A DNA stretch of 64,000 nucleotides from DASZIT01 sp035948855. GTDB lineage: Bacteria > Actinomycetota > Acidimicrobiia > Acidimicrobiales > RAAP-2. The stretch is taken from positions 1 to 64,000 of the forward strand of contig DASZIT010000057.1 in the NCBI GenBank assembly GCA_035948855.1, read 5' to 3'. Position numbers and translations under genes: made by a program. Of the stretch, positions 7,473-15,551 are shown in pieces. The notes beneath the pieces were generated by a model. It was given only the letters and a program-made list of their open reading frames with translations, was not told the DNA's origin and did no database searches. Position 1 is the first letter of the stretch, and each line of letters opens with the position of its first letter.

Positions 7473-8288
7473 CTACGGTCCCCAGGCCGGGCCGAGGACA
7501 TAGTCGCCCGACTCGGGATGGTGGTACCAACCGCCCGCCGCCTGGGTGCCCCCGTCGACGTGGATGGTCTGGCCCGTCACGTAGCTGGAAAGCTCCCCGG
7601 CCAGAAAAACGGCGGCACCGGCCATCTCGTCGACGTGACCGGTCCGACCCATCGGGATGGTCAGCCCAAACCCGGCTTCGGCACCCGGCGGGGCCACCGC
7701 CGCCAGCCCTTCGGTCATGGTGATGTCGGGGGCCAGGGCATTTACGCGGATGCCGTGGGGCGCCAACTCCAGAGCCGCGGTCTTGGTGAAATTGATCACC
7801 CCGGCCTTGGCCGCGGCATAGGCGGCGTACCCGGGGGCGGCGCGGACACCCTCGATCGACGTCACGCTCATGATGCTGCCCCCACTTCCGTTCGCGACCA
7901 TCACCCGGGCGACTCGTTGGGTACACAGTATGACGTGCTTGAGGTTCGAGCGGTAGAGGGCGTCCCAGCCATTCTCGGACGTCTCCAGGATCGGCGAGGA
8001 GAAGACGCCGCCGGCGTTGTTCACCAGAATGCTCACCGGGCCCAACTCCGCCAAGGTGCGTTCCAGCGCCTGGTCCACCTCGCCGGAATCACGGACATCC
8101 GTGGTGATGCCGATGCCGCCGACTTCATCCCCGGCCGCCGCCACGGTGTCGGGATTGCGTTCCCAGATCGCCACCTTTGCCCCGAAGGCGGCCAGGCCGC
8201 GGGCGATACCCCGGCCGATCCCGGAGCCGCCTCCGGTCACCACCGCCACCCGATCGGTGAGCATCACTGACGAGGGCTCGATGGACAC
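7473..8288 (-). CDS. SDR family NAD(P)-dependent oxidoreductase
   Basis: A 271-residue classical short-chain dehydrogenase with TGGGSGIGRG as cofactor loop, NNAGG, a catalytic Ser in SVTSIEG and YAAAKAG as the Tyr-Lys motif. The C-terminus has SSYVTGQTIHVDGGTQ followed by a longer tail ending LGPAWGP. The start is a GTG at 8288; an ATG nine codons in (MLTDR) is also possible because homology begins there. Substrate unknown. It is similar in architecture to the convergent SDR, but the two differ clearly in sequence and are not a recent tandem copy. Confidence 0.85.
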   Translation of the reverse strand: MSIEPSSVMLTDRVAVVTGGGSGIGRGIARGLAAFGAKVAIWERNPDTVAAAGDEVGGIGITTDVRDSGEVDQALERTLAELGPVSILVNNAGGVFSSPILETSENGWDALYRSNLKHVILCTQRVARVMVANGSGGSIMSVTSIEGVRAAPGYAAYAAAKAGVINFTKTAALELAPHGIRVNALAPDITMTEGLAAVAPPGAEAGFGLTIPMGRTGHVDEMAGAAVFLAGELSSYVTGQTIHVDGGTQAAGGWYHHPESGDYVLGPAWGP

Positions 8289-8363
8289 AGGGGCGACAGT
8301 ACAATAGGTTCGCAGCGAACGAGCAAGTGGGTTCCGGCCGCGCCGGAAGAACCGGGGGATTGC

Positions 8364-8951
8364 GTGCCGAGAATTGAGCCGATTCCATTGGAAGAGCTGG
8401 CGCCGGAGCCACGCCGGATCATTGAAGAGGGGGTGGCCAACGGCACCTACGCCACCCCGGTCCCCCTGCAGATATTCGCCTACAAGACGTCGCAGATCCT
8501 GATGACCAATGCCGCCCGTGGCGCCTGGGGGCAGCAGTCACTCCTCGGGGGAAGGATCCTCGAGCTGCTGCGGATCCGCAGCGCCCAGCTCGGGGAGTGC
8601 CAGCCGTGCATGCAGTCGAGGAAACACGACTCCATCACCGATGAGGACGTCGCCTGCCTCATCGGTCCGGGCGGTTCGGACCTCACTGAACAGGAACGGC
8701 TGGCCGTGGCGTTCCTCGATCTTCTCTCGGCCGATCATCACGCCATCGACGACGATTTCTACCGGCAGCTCGGCGAGGTGTTCACCGCGGCTCAGATCGT
8801 CGAGCTCGGCTTCACCTGCGCCAACGCTATGGGGCTCCATCGCTTCATCCACACGCTCGACGTGTTCGGGGAGAGTGCGCCGGTCATCCCCTACAGTGCC
8901 GAACAGGTTGACGCCGGCCGGCTGGATCCGTCCGCCCACCTGTCCACATGA
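8364..8951 (+). CDS. carboxymuconolactone decarboxylase / AhpD-like family protein
   Basis: A 195-residue all-helical protein of the CMD/AhpD superfamily. The segment ELLRIRSAQLGECQPCMQSR followed by KHD carries the CxxC and downstream His found in the peroxidase-type members, so a thiol-based redox activity is plausible. A true carboxymuconolactone decarboxylase role is not implied. The start is GTG at 8364. Its stop overlaps the ATG of the epimerase-like gene by 4 bases, so the two are probably translated together. The gene diverges from the SDR at 7473-8288. Confidence 0.75.
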   Translation: MPRIEPIPLEELAPEPRRIIEEGVANGTYATPVPLQIFAYKTSQILMTNAARGAWGQQSLLGGRILELLRIRSAQLGECQPCMQSRKHDSITDEDVACLIGPGGSDLTEQERLAVAFLDLLSADHHAIDDDFYRQLGEVFTAAQIVELGFTCANAMGLHRFIHTLDVFGESAPVIPYSAEQVDAGRLDPSAHLST

Positions 8952-9940
8952 CCCAGACGGTCCTGGTGACGGGGGCCACCGGGCTGGCCGGTGCCAACAT
9001 CTGCAAATTGCTGGTTGGTCGCGGCGACCGTGTGCGTGCCCTGGCCCGTGAGACGGCGGACACCGATCCCCTTGCCTCCCTCGGGGTCGAGGTGGTCACC
9101 GGAGATGTGACCGATGCGGATGCCGTCCGGCGGGCGGCCACCGGCAGCGACGCCGCCATCCACTGCGCGGCCCTGTTGGGTGGGGCCAGCCAGAATCTGG
9201 CTGATTTCGAGGCGGTGAACATCGGCGGCACCAAGAATGTGCTCGATGCCGCCGAAGCTGCGGGCCTCCGGCGGGTGGTGGCGGTCAGCACCGGCACGTT
9301 CTTCGATACCGCCGGGGGGCTCGACCGGGAGGACGCCCAAGTGTCCAAGGAGCCGAGCTCGGATCCGTACACGATCACCAAAATGGTGGCGTTCCTCGAT
9401 GCCATGTCCCGGGCCGCCAAGGGTCAGGACGTGGTCAGCACCCATCCCGGGGCGATCTTCGGGCCCTCACCGGTCGAGAGCAACGCCCTGGGCCGGACCA
9501 GCTTCAACCGGGTGCTGATGTCGGCCCTCCGCCAGCGGATCGACCGTTACCTAACGTTTCCGGTGAGCTGGGTGTTCGCCGAAGACATCGCCCGGGGATG
9601 CATCCTCGCCCTCGACAAGGGGGTGGCCGGCGAGCGCTACATGCTCGATGGTCAACCGGAGGACGTGGTGAGCGTGGCCAACGCCTGCAACCGCATTTGC
9701 CAACTGGCCGGCCTGGATCACCGCGTCGTCGACGTCGAACCCTCGGATGATCCGGAGTTGGCCGAGGTGTTCGGGCCGACGCTGGTGGCGATCGCCACCA
9801 AGGCGGCGGCCGGGAGTCCGGTGCGGCGGAGTCTGACGGACTCCAAGACCTACAAGCGACTGGGCTACGACCCCATCAGCCTTGACCAAGGTCTGGAGTC
9901 GACCATCGGGTGGCTCCGGGAGATCGGTCGCATCAGCTAG
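8948..9940 (+). CDS. NAD-dependent epimerase/dehydratase family protein (extended SDR)
   Basis: A 330-residue extended SDR. The cofactor motif TGATGLAGANI is at residues 8-18, HCAALLGG follows, and the catalytic pair reads PYTITKMVAF. A C-terminal substrate domain follows (RYMLDGQPEDVVSVANAC). This is closer to dihydroflavonol-reductase/3-beta-hydroxysteroid-dehydrogenase-like members than to sugar epimerases, but the substrate cannot be told. It overlaps the AhpD-like gene by 4 bases upstream and the convergent rhodanese gene by 8 bases at its 3' end. Confidence 0.8.
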   Translation: MTQTVLVTGATGLAGANICKLLVGRGDRVRALARETADTDPLASLGVEVVTGDVTDADAVRRAATGSDAAIHCAALLGGASQNLADFEAVNIGGTKNVLDAAEAAGLRRVVAVSTGTFFDTAGGLDREDAQVSKEPSSDPYTITKMVAFLDAMSRAAKGQDVVSTHPGAIFGPSPVESNALGRTSFNRVLMSALRQRIDRYLTFPVSWVFAEDIARGCILALDKGVAGERYMLDGQPEDVVSVANACNRICQLAGLDHRVVDVEPSDDPELAEVFGPTLVAIATKAAAGSPVRRSLTDSKTYKRLGYDPISLDQGLESTIGWLREIGRIS

Positions 9941-10331
9941 TTCGCCGGCTCCGTTCGCCATCGGCCTCCGACCAGGCATGCCAGGCCCGGTACCCACCGA
10001 CAAGGTCCACGGCTCGGGCATAGCCGAGGTCGGCCAGCGACGCGGCCGCCAAACTCGATGCGTATCCCTCGGAGCAGACGATCACAACCGGCTGTTCGAT
10101 GCCGCGAGCTTCGGGCAATCGATGGGTTCCGGTTGGATCGAAGCGCCACTCGAGAACGTTGCGCTCAACAATCAGGGCTCCGGGGAGCGAGCCCTCTTCC
10201 CGGCGCTGGGCTTCAGGACGGATGTCGACGATGAGGCCTCCCTCGGCCACGATGCCGTAGAGCTCGTGCGGCCCGACTCGATGGATGCGCCGGCGGGCCC
10301 GCTCCAGCAGGTCGGTGGCCGAAATGCTCAT
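9933..10331 (-). CDS. rhodanese-like domain protein
   Basis: A 132-residue single rhodanese domain. Visible parts are the LIVDIRPEAQRREEGSLPGA substrate-side segment, the active-site loop VCSEGYASSLAAASL with the catalytic Cys, and a C-terminal VGGYRAW. Rhodaneses transfer sulfane sulfur through a persulfide on that Cys. The gene follows a cysteine dioxygenase-like gene with a 4-base overlap, so the two probably form a sulfur-handling unit. Its 3' end overlaps the facing epimerase gene by 8 bases. Confidence 0.85.
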   Translation of the reverse strand: MSISATDLLERARRRIHRVGPHELYGIVAEGGLIVDIRPEAQRREEGSLPGALIVERNVLEWRFDPTGTHRLPEARGIEQPVVIVCSEGYASSLAAASLADLGYARAVDLVGGYRAWHAWSEADGERSRRTS

Positions 10332-10906
10332 GGGATCGCCGCCCCGAACCGGTAGCGCAGCGTGCGGCCGGTCACCAGTCGGCTATTGGCCACGTCGTAG
10401 TGGGTCATCTCGGTCAGGCGGGGAGAATAGGCATGGACACTGATGGCGGGCAGGACTCCCGCGTTGATGAGGTCATGGACGTGCGGGGCTTCGAACGTGG
10501 TCGATGCTCCCGCCGGAAGAACGGTGGTTGCCGCCTTCACCAGTCCGTCGGACCCTTCGGTCACCGTCGTCTCGGTCAACTCTCCGCTCGCCACCACAAT
10601 GGCACCCGATGATTCTCCGTGATCGTGCAACTCGATTGCACCGCCTGGGGGCCAGGCGATCACCCAAGCCTCAAAGGCGTCTGACGCCACCATAACGTCC
10701 CAGACCCGCCGGGTCGGGCGGTTCATCCCGGGCCACGAGTGTGCGACCAAAGCCAGTCCTTCGGCAATAGCGAGGAGCTCGCCGGCACCCAGGAATGACG
10801 GATCTGCGGCCGGATGCAGGAGGCGACCGGAAGGTTGGGCCTCGCGCCACCGTAGATTCGCCGACGCCTCGGGTGGCTCGATGCGGTGAAGCAGCGAGGT
10901 GGTCAT
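10328..10906 (-). CDS. cysteine dioxygenase-like cupin protein
   Basis: A 192-residue cupin of the cysteine dioxygenase superfamily. The iron-binding histidines are seen in AIELHDHGESSGAIVV and APHVHDLINAG. The SVHAYSPRLTEMTHY segment near the C-terminus matches the conserved 'HxYSPP...M..Y' region of bacterial thiol dioxygenases. Such enzymes add O2 to a thiol, usually cysteine giving cysteine sulfinate, although 3-mercaptopropionate enzymes look alike. It leads an operon with the rhodanese gene (ATGA overlap), which fits thiol oxidation followed by sulfur transfer. Confidence 0.8.
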   Translation of the reverse strand: MTTSLLHRIEPPEASANLRWREAQPSGRLLHPAADPSFLGAGELLAIAEGLALVAHSWPGMNRPTRRVWDVMVASDAFEAWVIAWPPGGAIELHDHGESSGAIVVASGELTETTVTEGSDGLVKAATTVLPAGASTTFEAPHVHDLINAGVLPAISVHAYSPRLTEMTHYDVANSRLVTGRTLRYRFGAAIP

Positions 10907-11087
10907 GCGGGGTGCCGGAAGTTGCGTGGCGGGTGACGCCGGAGGGAAGTGCGGTGGGGGGAGTACCTGCCAATCGTCATGCGACCACGGTACGGGGCAA
11001 TAGCTGACTAATCAAGTCGGATTTATGGGAAATTTACTTGGCCGGCGAATTGCGCTTTCGGTGGCTCCGAGCCGACCATCCTCGAAT

Positions 11088-11101
11088 TGTCAAAATTGAC
11101 A
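11088..11101. promoter_or_regulatory. palindromic operator TGTCAA-AA-TTGACA before the DUF2834 gene
   Basis: A perfect 6-2-6 inverted repeat, 43 bases before the DUF2834 start. A TAATAT that could be a -10 box lies just downstream (11104-11109), so a protein bound here would block transcription. Almost the same sequence recurs at 13168-13181 beside the TetR gene, which makes that TetR the likely ligand. Confidence 0.55.
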
Positions 11102-11143
11102 CTTAATATGACTGACGTCATCTGCTGGCGAATCGGGAGGGTC

Positions 11144-11620
11144 ATGACTACTTCGCTCGTGTTCTTTGGAATCCTCGGCATCATCACGACGGCCGTCGCC
11201 TTCGTCGTCAACCGCCGGCTCTTCGTCAGTGGCGGTGCCGGGCGGGCGTCGACGCTCGAGTCTCTGTACTACCTCTTCGGTCTGGCGTCGCTCGGTCTCG
11301 GCTGGTACTTCAATGTCCGTTACACGCACCAGTACGGCCACCAGGCGACCTACGTGGGGTACACCAAGGCGCTCTTCGCCAACTGGGCGTCAGACTCCGC
11401 GGCCCAGGACTACATCATGGTCAACGTCATCCTGTTCCCGCTGTGGTCGATCACTGATGGACGAAGGCGGGGTATGCGGATCCCCTGGATCTTCTTTGTG
11501 ATGAGTCTCTTCACCAGTCTTGCCTTCTCGGTGGCGGTGTACCTGGCTTTTGTCGAGCGACAGATTCGCTACGGGCGCGCGGTGCCGGCCGAGTCGAGCA
11601 CTTCGTACCCGCAGTTGTAG
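11144..11620 (+). CDS. DUF2834 domain-containing membrane protein
   Basis: A 158-residue predicted membrane protein with about four hydrophobic segments (near residues 3-22, 43-60, 91-107 and 119-140). The ANWASDSAAQDYIMVNVI and ITDGRRRGMRIPWIFFVMS segments resemble DUF2834 proteins, whose role is unknown. The ATG at 11144 follows GGGAGG by 4 bases; the longer frame from 11087 would run through the palindrome at 11088-11101 and is less likely. The last 52 bases overlap the facing phytoene-desaturase-like gene. The shared palindrome suggests co-regulation with that gene. Confidence 0.7.
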   Translation: MTTSLVFFGILGIITTAVAFVVNRRLFVSGGAGRASTLESLYYLFGLASLGLGWYFNVRYTHQYGHQATYVGYTKALFANWASDSAAQDYIMVNVILFPLWSITDGRRRGMRIPWIFFVMSLFTSLAFSVAVYLAFVERQIRYGRAVPAESSTSYPQL

Positions 11621-13137
11621 CCCGGGATGAACGTGATCCCCGGGCCGCCGTGGCAGCCCGCACCGCAGAGGTAGAGGCCCTCGATCGGGATCGGAGCATC
11701 GGGCCAGCCCCGGGGTCCCGGGCGGAACGGGCCCATGAACTCCGGCTGCAGCAGGCCGTGGGTGAAGTCACCGCCGGTGCAGCCGAACATCAATTCATAG
11801 GTGTAGGCGGGATAGTTGAACTGGCGCTCGACCAGATCCGGGAAGTTGGGCGCCATCGAGGTGATCTTCGCCACGATCCGATCGGCCATTTCGTCGCGGA
11901 GTCTCGCCTGGTCGGCACGGGTGGTGGCGATCGGGGAGTAGAAGGCAAAGCCACTGGCTACGTGCTTCCCCGGCGGAGCCAGGTCCGGGTCGCGCAACGA
12001 CGGAATGGACAGGTTGAAGGACGGCGAGTCGGGGACAAGTCCGCGGACCGATTGCTCGAAGTCGCGCTGCATGTCTTCGGCGGTTCCGAAGAACGTCACG
12101 TTGTGGCGGAGATCCCCCTCGTTGAGTGCCTGGTTGGGGCCGGCATACTCGGGCAGCCCGCGGAGGGCGAAATGGATCTGGAAGTAGGCCGCCCGATGGT
12201 CGATGGCGTCGATGCGCTGGGCGAAGGCATCCGGCAGCCCGTCCCGGTCGAGCAACTGGGTGAAGGTGGCGGTCGGGTCGAGGTTCGACACCACCACCGG
12301 CGAAGTCACCACTTCACCGTCGGCCAGGGACACCCCCTCCACCCGACCGCCGGCAGTGATGATGTTCGAGACCTTCACATGGCGACGGAGCTCGCCGCCG
12401 TACTCCTCGAACAGTCCGAGGAGATGGTCGGACATGGTGCCGATACCCCCTTGGACCTTGGACATCGTCGCGTCGCCCGGTGATGCCAGGGCGAAGGCAA
12501 GGCAGAGAGCGCTTCCTGCCGAGTAGGGGCCGAGGTAGGTGGAGTTGACGGCCAGGAAGGCCAGCATGCTGCGGATCTGAGCATGCTTCTGGCGATCGGG
12601 GAGGAACCGGTCGACGACATCCATCACGCTACCGAACATGGCGGTGCGGATCGCCTGTCGCTCGTTCTCGTTCGATGCGGACGCCCACATCTCGTCGAGG
12701 GACTTCGGCGGCTTCCGCACATCAAGCCGGCCGATGGCCCGGGCGGGCGCCTCCGCCCAGGCGGCGACCTCGGCCATGCCGAGCACGGCGTCAAGGCCGA
12801 AGCAATCGCTGAGATGCTCGAGCAGCCGGGCCGGATCGCTGTAGAGCAGGATGGGCGGCTCACCCGAGGCCCCGATGCTGGCCGACTGCACTTCCGGCTC
12901 GTAGATGGGGCACGAGGCGAAGCCCAAGTCGTCGAAGATCTCGGTCGGAATCGGGAACTGGATCGACCCGGCCAACTCGAAGCGGTAACCACGGGCGAGC
13001 TCGGTGGTGGTGGCCATTCCCCCGATGAAGTGGTTCTTCTCCAGGCACAGGACCCGCATCCCGCCCCGAGCCATGACGGTGGCCGCGGTGAGGCCGTTGT
13101 GGCCGGCCCCCACCACAATGGCGTCGTAGTCCGGCAT
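11569..13137 (-). CDS. phytoene dehydrogenase-like NAD(P)/FAD-dependent oxidoreductase
   Basis: A 522-residue flavoprotein of the CrtI/COG1233 type. The N-terminal dinucleotide loop is DAIVVGAGHNGLTAA, followed by LEKNHFIGGMATT. The C-terminal FAD-binding region reads GLYLCGAGCHGGPGI. Related enzymes desaturate carotenoids or oxidise other polyenes and retinoids, but no phytoene synthase or other carotenoid gene is nearby, so the substrate is open. The ATG at 13137 starts directly at the homology; an in-frame GTG at 13155 is possible. A TetR-type palindrome lies 31 bases upstream, between this start and the stop of the tetR gene. Confidence 0.8.
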   Translation of the reverse strand: MPDYDAIVVGAGHNGLTAATVMARGGMRVLCLEKNHFIGGMATTTELARGYRFELAGSIQFPIPTEIFDDLGFASCPIYEPEVQSASIGASGEPPILLYSDPARLLEHLSDCFGLDAVLGMAEVAAWAEAPARAIGRLDVRKPPKSLDEMWASASNENERQAIRTAMFGSVMDVVDRFLPDRQKHAQIRSMLAFLAVNSTYLGPYSAGSALCLAFALASPGDATMSKVQGGIGTMSDHLLGLFEEYGGELRRHVKVSNIITAGGRVEGVSLADGEVVTSPVVVSNLDPTATFTQLLDRDGLPDAFAQRIDAIDHRAAYFQIHFALRGLPEYAGPNQALNEGDLRHNVTFFGTAEDMQRDFEQSVRGLVPDSPSFNLSIPSLRDPDLAPPGKHVASGFAFYSPIATTRADQARLRDEMADRIVAKITSMAPNFPDLVERQFNYPAYTYELMFGCTGGDFTHGLLQPEFMGPFRPGPRGWPDAPIPIEGLYLCGAGCHGGPGITFIPGYNCGYEVLDSAGTARP

Positions 13138-13167
13138 TCCGGTCACGGTAATCACGCCTGGAAGTTT

Positions 13168-13181
13168 TGTCTAATTTGACA
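13168..13181. promoter_or_regulatory. near-palindromic operator TGTCTA-AT-TTGACA between tetR and the oxidoreductase
   Basis: A 6-2-6 inverted repeat with one mismatched pair. It agrees at 12 of 14 positions with the perfect palindrome at 11088-11101. It sits in the short gap between the tetR stop (13188) and the oxidoreductase start, where repressor binding would stop transcription of the latter. Confidence 0.55.
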
Positions 13182-13187
13182 TTGTGG

Positions 13188-13802
13188 TCAGAAGGACCGC
13201 TTGGGGTGCGGAGCGAGTCCCTGATCGAGCTGGGTCAGCGCAAGTTCGGTCAGCCGAGCCAGTTCGTCCAGATTGGTGTGGTCCGATCGCATCCAGGTGT
13301 CCAGGGCCGCGAAGGTGGCCGCCGCGATGCACTGAGCGGCCACTGCGGAGAGGAACCTGGCGTCTTCCTGGTCCGGGGTCCCCTGGCGCAGCAGGTGGCG
13401 TTCGACCTCGATCGCGAACTCGGCCTGGACCTGATTGATGTGCCTCTCTATCCGCTCGCGATCGAGCTCACGATCGCGAAGAGCGGCGATCCCGTACATC
13501 TGCTGGCGATCGAACGGGAACGAATGGATGGAAGCCAGGACCGCCTCGGTGATCGATTCATCAGGTGGGCGGGCCTCCAGGGCGGCCCGGAACCATTGCA
13601 GGCTGGCGTCGTAGTCAGCGAAGAGCAGGTCATGCTTCGAGGTGAAGTGGCGGTAGAACGTGCGGAGCGTCACCCCGGCGTCGACCGCGATCTCCTCTGC
13701 CGAGGTCTCTTCGACCCCCTGCGCCAAAAAACGCACCTGCGCAGCCCGACGAAGGGCCTCGCGGGTTCGCTCACTGCGGGCGGTCTGTGGAGGTAACGGC
13801 AC
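13188..13802 (-). CDS. TetR/AcrR family transcriptional regulator
   Basis: A 204-residue regulator. The N-terminal helix-turn-helix is seen as TREALRRAAQVRFLAQGVEE, TSAEEIAVDAGVTLRTFYRHF and SKHDLLFADYD, which is the TetR pattern. The C-terminal two-thirds is helical and variable, as usual for ligand binding. The GTG at 13802 is preferred; a TTG at 13826 would add eight residues. It lies upstream of, and on the same strand as, the phytoene-desaturase-like gene. Two near-identical palindromes, at 13168-13181 and 11088-11101, are its likely operators. Confidence 0.85.
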   Translation of the reverse strand: MPLPPQTARSERTREALRRAAQVRFLAQGVEETSAEEIAVDAGVTLRTFYRHFTSKHDLLFADYDASLQWFRAALEARPPDESITEAVLASIHSFPFDRQQMYGIAALRDRELDRERIERHINQVQAEFAIEVERHLLRQGTPDQEDARFLSAVAAQCIAAATFAALDTWMRSDHTNLDELARLTELALTQLDQGLAPHPKRSF

Positions 13803-13879
13803 GCAGTCGAGCCTAGCGATCCGCAATGATCCGACTGCGATGGCCCCATGTCAGGTCGAGCCGGCCCGGGGATCGGTCC

Positions 13880-14197
13880 TCAGGGTTCCTTGCGCACCTG
13901 GCGATCGAGAGCGGCGAGCCGTCGGTCCCACCGGGCGCTGACATCGCCCAACCAACCGGCCGCCTCACTCATCGCCTCGGCCCGCACCCGGTATCGCACA
14001 TCTCTTCCGACCCGCTCGGTCATCAGCAGCCCCGCCCCAGCCAGGGTTCCCAGGTGTTTGACGATCGCCTGGCGGGACATCGGGTAGTCCGGCGCCAGCT
14101 CGGTGGCGGTCAGGGGTCCGTCGGCGGACAGGCGGTCGAGGATGCGGCGGCGGGTGGGATCACCGAGGGCCGCGAATACGGCGTCATCGTCCGCCAT
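13880..14197 (-). CDS. ArsR-family winged-helix transcriptional regulator
   Basis: A 105-residue winged-helix protein. It opens with DAVFAALGDPTRRRILDRLS, followed by LTATELAPDYPMSRQAIVKHLGTLAGAGLL and the wing ERVGRDVRYRV. This is the ArsR subgroup that usually pairs with an SRPBCC (AHSA1-like) gene; it has no metal-binding Cys motif. The ATG at 14197 fits the family; a longer frame to 14278 would overlap the SRPBCC gene. It follows that gene by 5 bases. Two GCAAC-N6-GTTGC sites upstream of the pair are its probable operators. Confidence 0.85.
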   Translation of the reverse strand: MADDDAVFAALGDPTRRRILDRLSADGPLTATELAPDYPMSRQAIVKHLGTLAGAGLLMTERVGRDVRYRVRAEAMSEAAGWLGDVSARWDRRLAALDRQVRKEP

Positions 14198-14202
14198 CCA
14201 AG

Positions 14203-14697
14203 TCAAGCAGTTACCAGCAATGTGGGCATCGAGGCGATGCACCACACGCCAGCCAACCGGCTGTCCCATGGAGACCACGAGGGCTCATCGCGACCCGCCA
14301 CGTCGAGGGCCGAGGCGTTGGCACTGTCCTCAGGACTCACTGCGGATGCCGATTGCACCAACGCATCCACCGTCGGTACGCGTTGGCTTCGCAGCGGATC
14401 CTCGGTGATTGTCAGCTGTGTCCCGTCCTCGATCGATGCAAGGTTGTACGTCACCTCCGAGATCTCGGCGCCGCGGTCCTCGGGCCACCACTGAAATCGC
14501 AATTCATGAGGCGGGTCCACTGATTCCACCCGACCGATTCGTACTCCGTCCTCGCCATCCGCGAACCGGATGTCGCCGCCGGGCACGAGCTCCCATTCCA
14601 CGGTGGAACCGAACCAGCTAGCCACCGACGACGGGTCAGTCAGGAGTTCCCACAAGTGGTCGACATCGACGGGAAATGCAATCTGGCGACGGAACAC
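14203..14697 (-). CDS. SRPBCC domain-containing protein (AHSA1-like)
   Basis: A 164-residue protein with the START-like fold signature of the AHSA1/CalC group: an N-terminal RQIAFPVDVDHLWELLTDP, then WFGSTVEWELVPGG, then PHELRFQWWPED. A C-terminal region ends in GVWCIASMPTLLVTA. Such domains bind hydrophobic ligands and are commonly encoded with an ArsR-type regulator, as here. The GTG start at 14697 has AGGAGG six bases upstream. Gene order (SRPBCC first, regulator second) is less usual than the reverse. The promoter region is shared with clpP. Confidence 0.8.
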   Translation of the reverse strand: MFRRQIAFPVDVDHLWELLTDPSSVASWFGSTVEWELVPGGDIRFADGEDGVRIGRVESVDPPHELRFQWWPEDRGAEISEVTYNLASIEDGTQLTITEDPLRSQRVPTVDALVQSASAVSPEDSANASALDVAGRDEPSWSPWDSRLAGVWCIASMPTLLVTA

Positions 14698-14738
14698 GAT
14701 GGCCTCCTGGTCTCGATCTTCTCGGTCCTACATTATAC

Positions 14739-14754
14739 GCAACTCTACAGTTGC
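14739..14754. promoter_or_regulatory. inverted repeat GCAACT-CTAC-AGTTGC, ArsR-type operator 1
   Basis: A perfect 6-4-6 inverted repeat in the divergent promoter region of the SRPBCC/arsR pair and clpP. It shares the core GCAAC-N6-GTTGC with the second site 41 bp away (centre to centre), about four helical turns, so both lie on the same face of the DNA. Confidence 0.55.
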
Positions 14755-14778
14755 ACATCTTCTCTCCGGTGACTAATG

Positions 14779-14796
14779 TGCAACTATCAGGTTGCA
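14779..14796. promoter_or_regulatory. inverted repeat TGCAAC-TATCAG-GTTGCA, ArsR-type operator 2
   Basis: A perfect 6-6-6 inverted repeat about 44 bases before the clpP start. It is the second copy of the GCAAC-N6-GTTGC core. The motif resembles CAAC/GTTG palindromes seen with SRPBCC-linked ArsR regulators (general knowledge), so the adjacent ArsR protein is the expected binder. Confidence 0.55.
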
Positions 14797-14839
14797 GGAA
14801 TGGGCCATGGGCAAATGGAGAGGCAGCGAGGAGAACGAC

Positions 14840-15514
14840 GTGAACAGCTACAGGGTCAACAACTACATGGTGCCGACGGTCGTCGAGCAGTCGCCCCGGG
14901 GTGAGCGAGCGTTCGACATCTACTCCCGGCTGTTGAAGGACAGGATCGTCATGTTGAACACCGAGATCAACGACGACAGCGCCGGCCTGTTGGTCGCGCA
15001 ACTCCTCCACCTGGAGGCCGAGGACCCGGACAAGGACATCTCGCTGTATGTCAATTCGCCGGGCGGCTCGGTAACCGCCACCTTGGGCATCTACGACACC
15101 ATGCAGTTCGTCCACCCCGACGTCTCGACCATGTGCGTGGGGATGGCGGCCTCAGGGGCAGCGGTGCTGCTAGCCGGCGGGGCCCAGGGAAAGAGATACA
15201 CCTTGCCCAACGCCCGGATACTCATTCATCAGCCGCACGGCGGGGCCCAGGGGCAGTCCATCGATATCGAGAACCAGGCCCGGGAGATCGGTTATCTCCG
15301 GAGCCGCCTGGAGGAGATCCTGGCCCGACACTGCGGTCAGCCAATTGAACGTATCGCCAAGGACACCGAGCGCGACTACATCGTTGGTGGTCACGATGCG
15401 GTTGCCTACGGGCTGGTTGACGAAGTCCTGGCCCCCCGAGCCTCGCTGGCCTCCGTGACCACAAAAGAGTTGAGCACGGCCGGAGTGGCGAAGACGGCGT
15501 CTAAGTCGCCGTGA
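14840..15514 (+). CDS. clpP: ATP-dependent Clp protease proteolytic subunit-like (ClpP)
   Basis: A 224-residue serine protease of the ClpP family, which forms a tetradecameric chamber fed by a Clp ATPase. Catalytic residues by motif are Ser105 (GMAASGAAVL), His130 (ILIHQPHGG) and Asp179 (TERDYIVGG). N-terminal landmarks VVEQSPRGERAFDIYSRLL and VNSPGGSV are standard. The GTG at 14840 is chosen for the GAGGAG six bases upstream; a longer frame from 14792 would cut into the inverted repeat. The site after the active Ser reads Gly-Ala instead of the common Met-Gly. It stands alone, divergent from SRPBCC/arsR and sharing their operator-like sites, so it is probably an accessory ClpP. Confidence 0.85.
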   Translation: MNSYRVNNYMVPTVVEQSPRGERAFDIYSRLLKDRIVMLNTEINDDSAGLLVAQLLHLEAEDPDKDISLYVNSPGGSVTATLGIYDTMQFVHPDVSTMCVGMAASGAAVLLAGGAQGKRYTLPNARILIHQPHGGAQGQSIDIENQAREIGYLRSRLEEILARHCGQPIERIAKDTERDYIVGGHDAVAYGLVDEVLAPRASLASVTTKELSTAGVAKTASKSP

Positions 15515-15551
15515 CGATCAGCCGGTCCTACCCGCCAGCCATCGCGGTCAT

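Noticed and set aside
11569..13137. A carotenoid biosynthesis cluster.
   Set aside because: Only one desaturase-like gene is present; no phytoene synthase, cyclase or prenyl transferase is adjacent.
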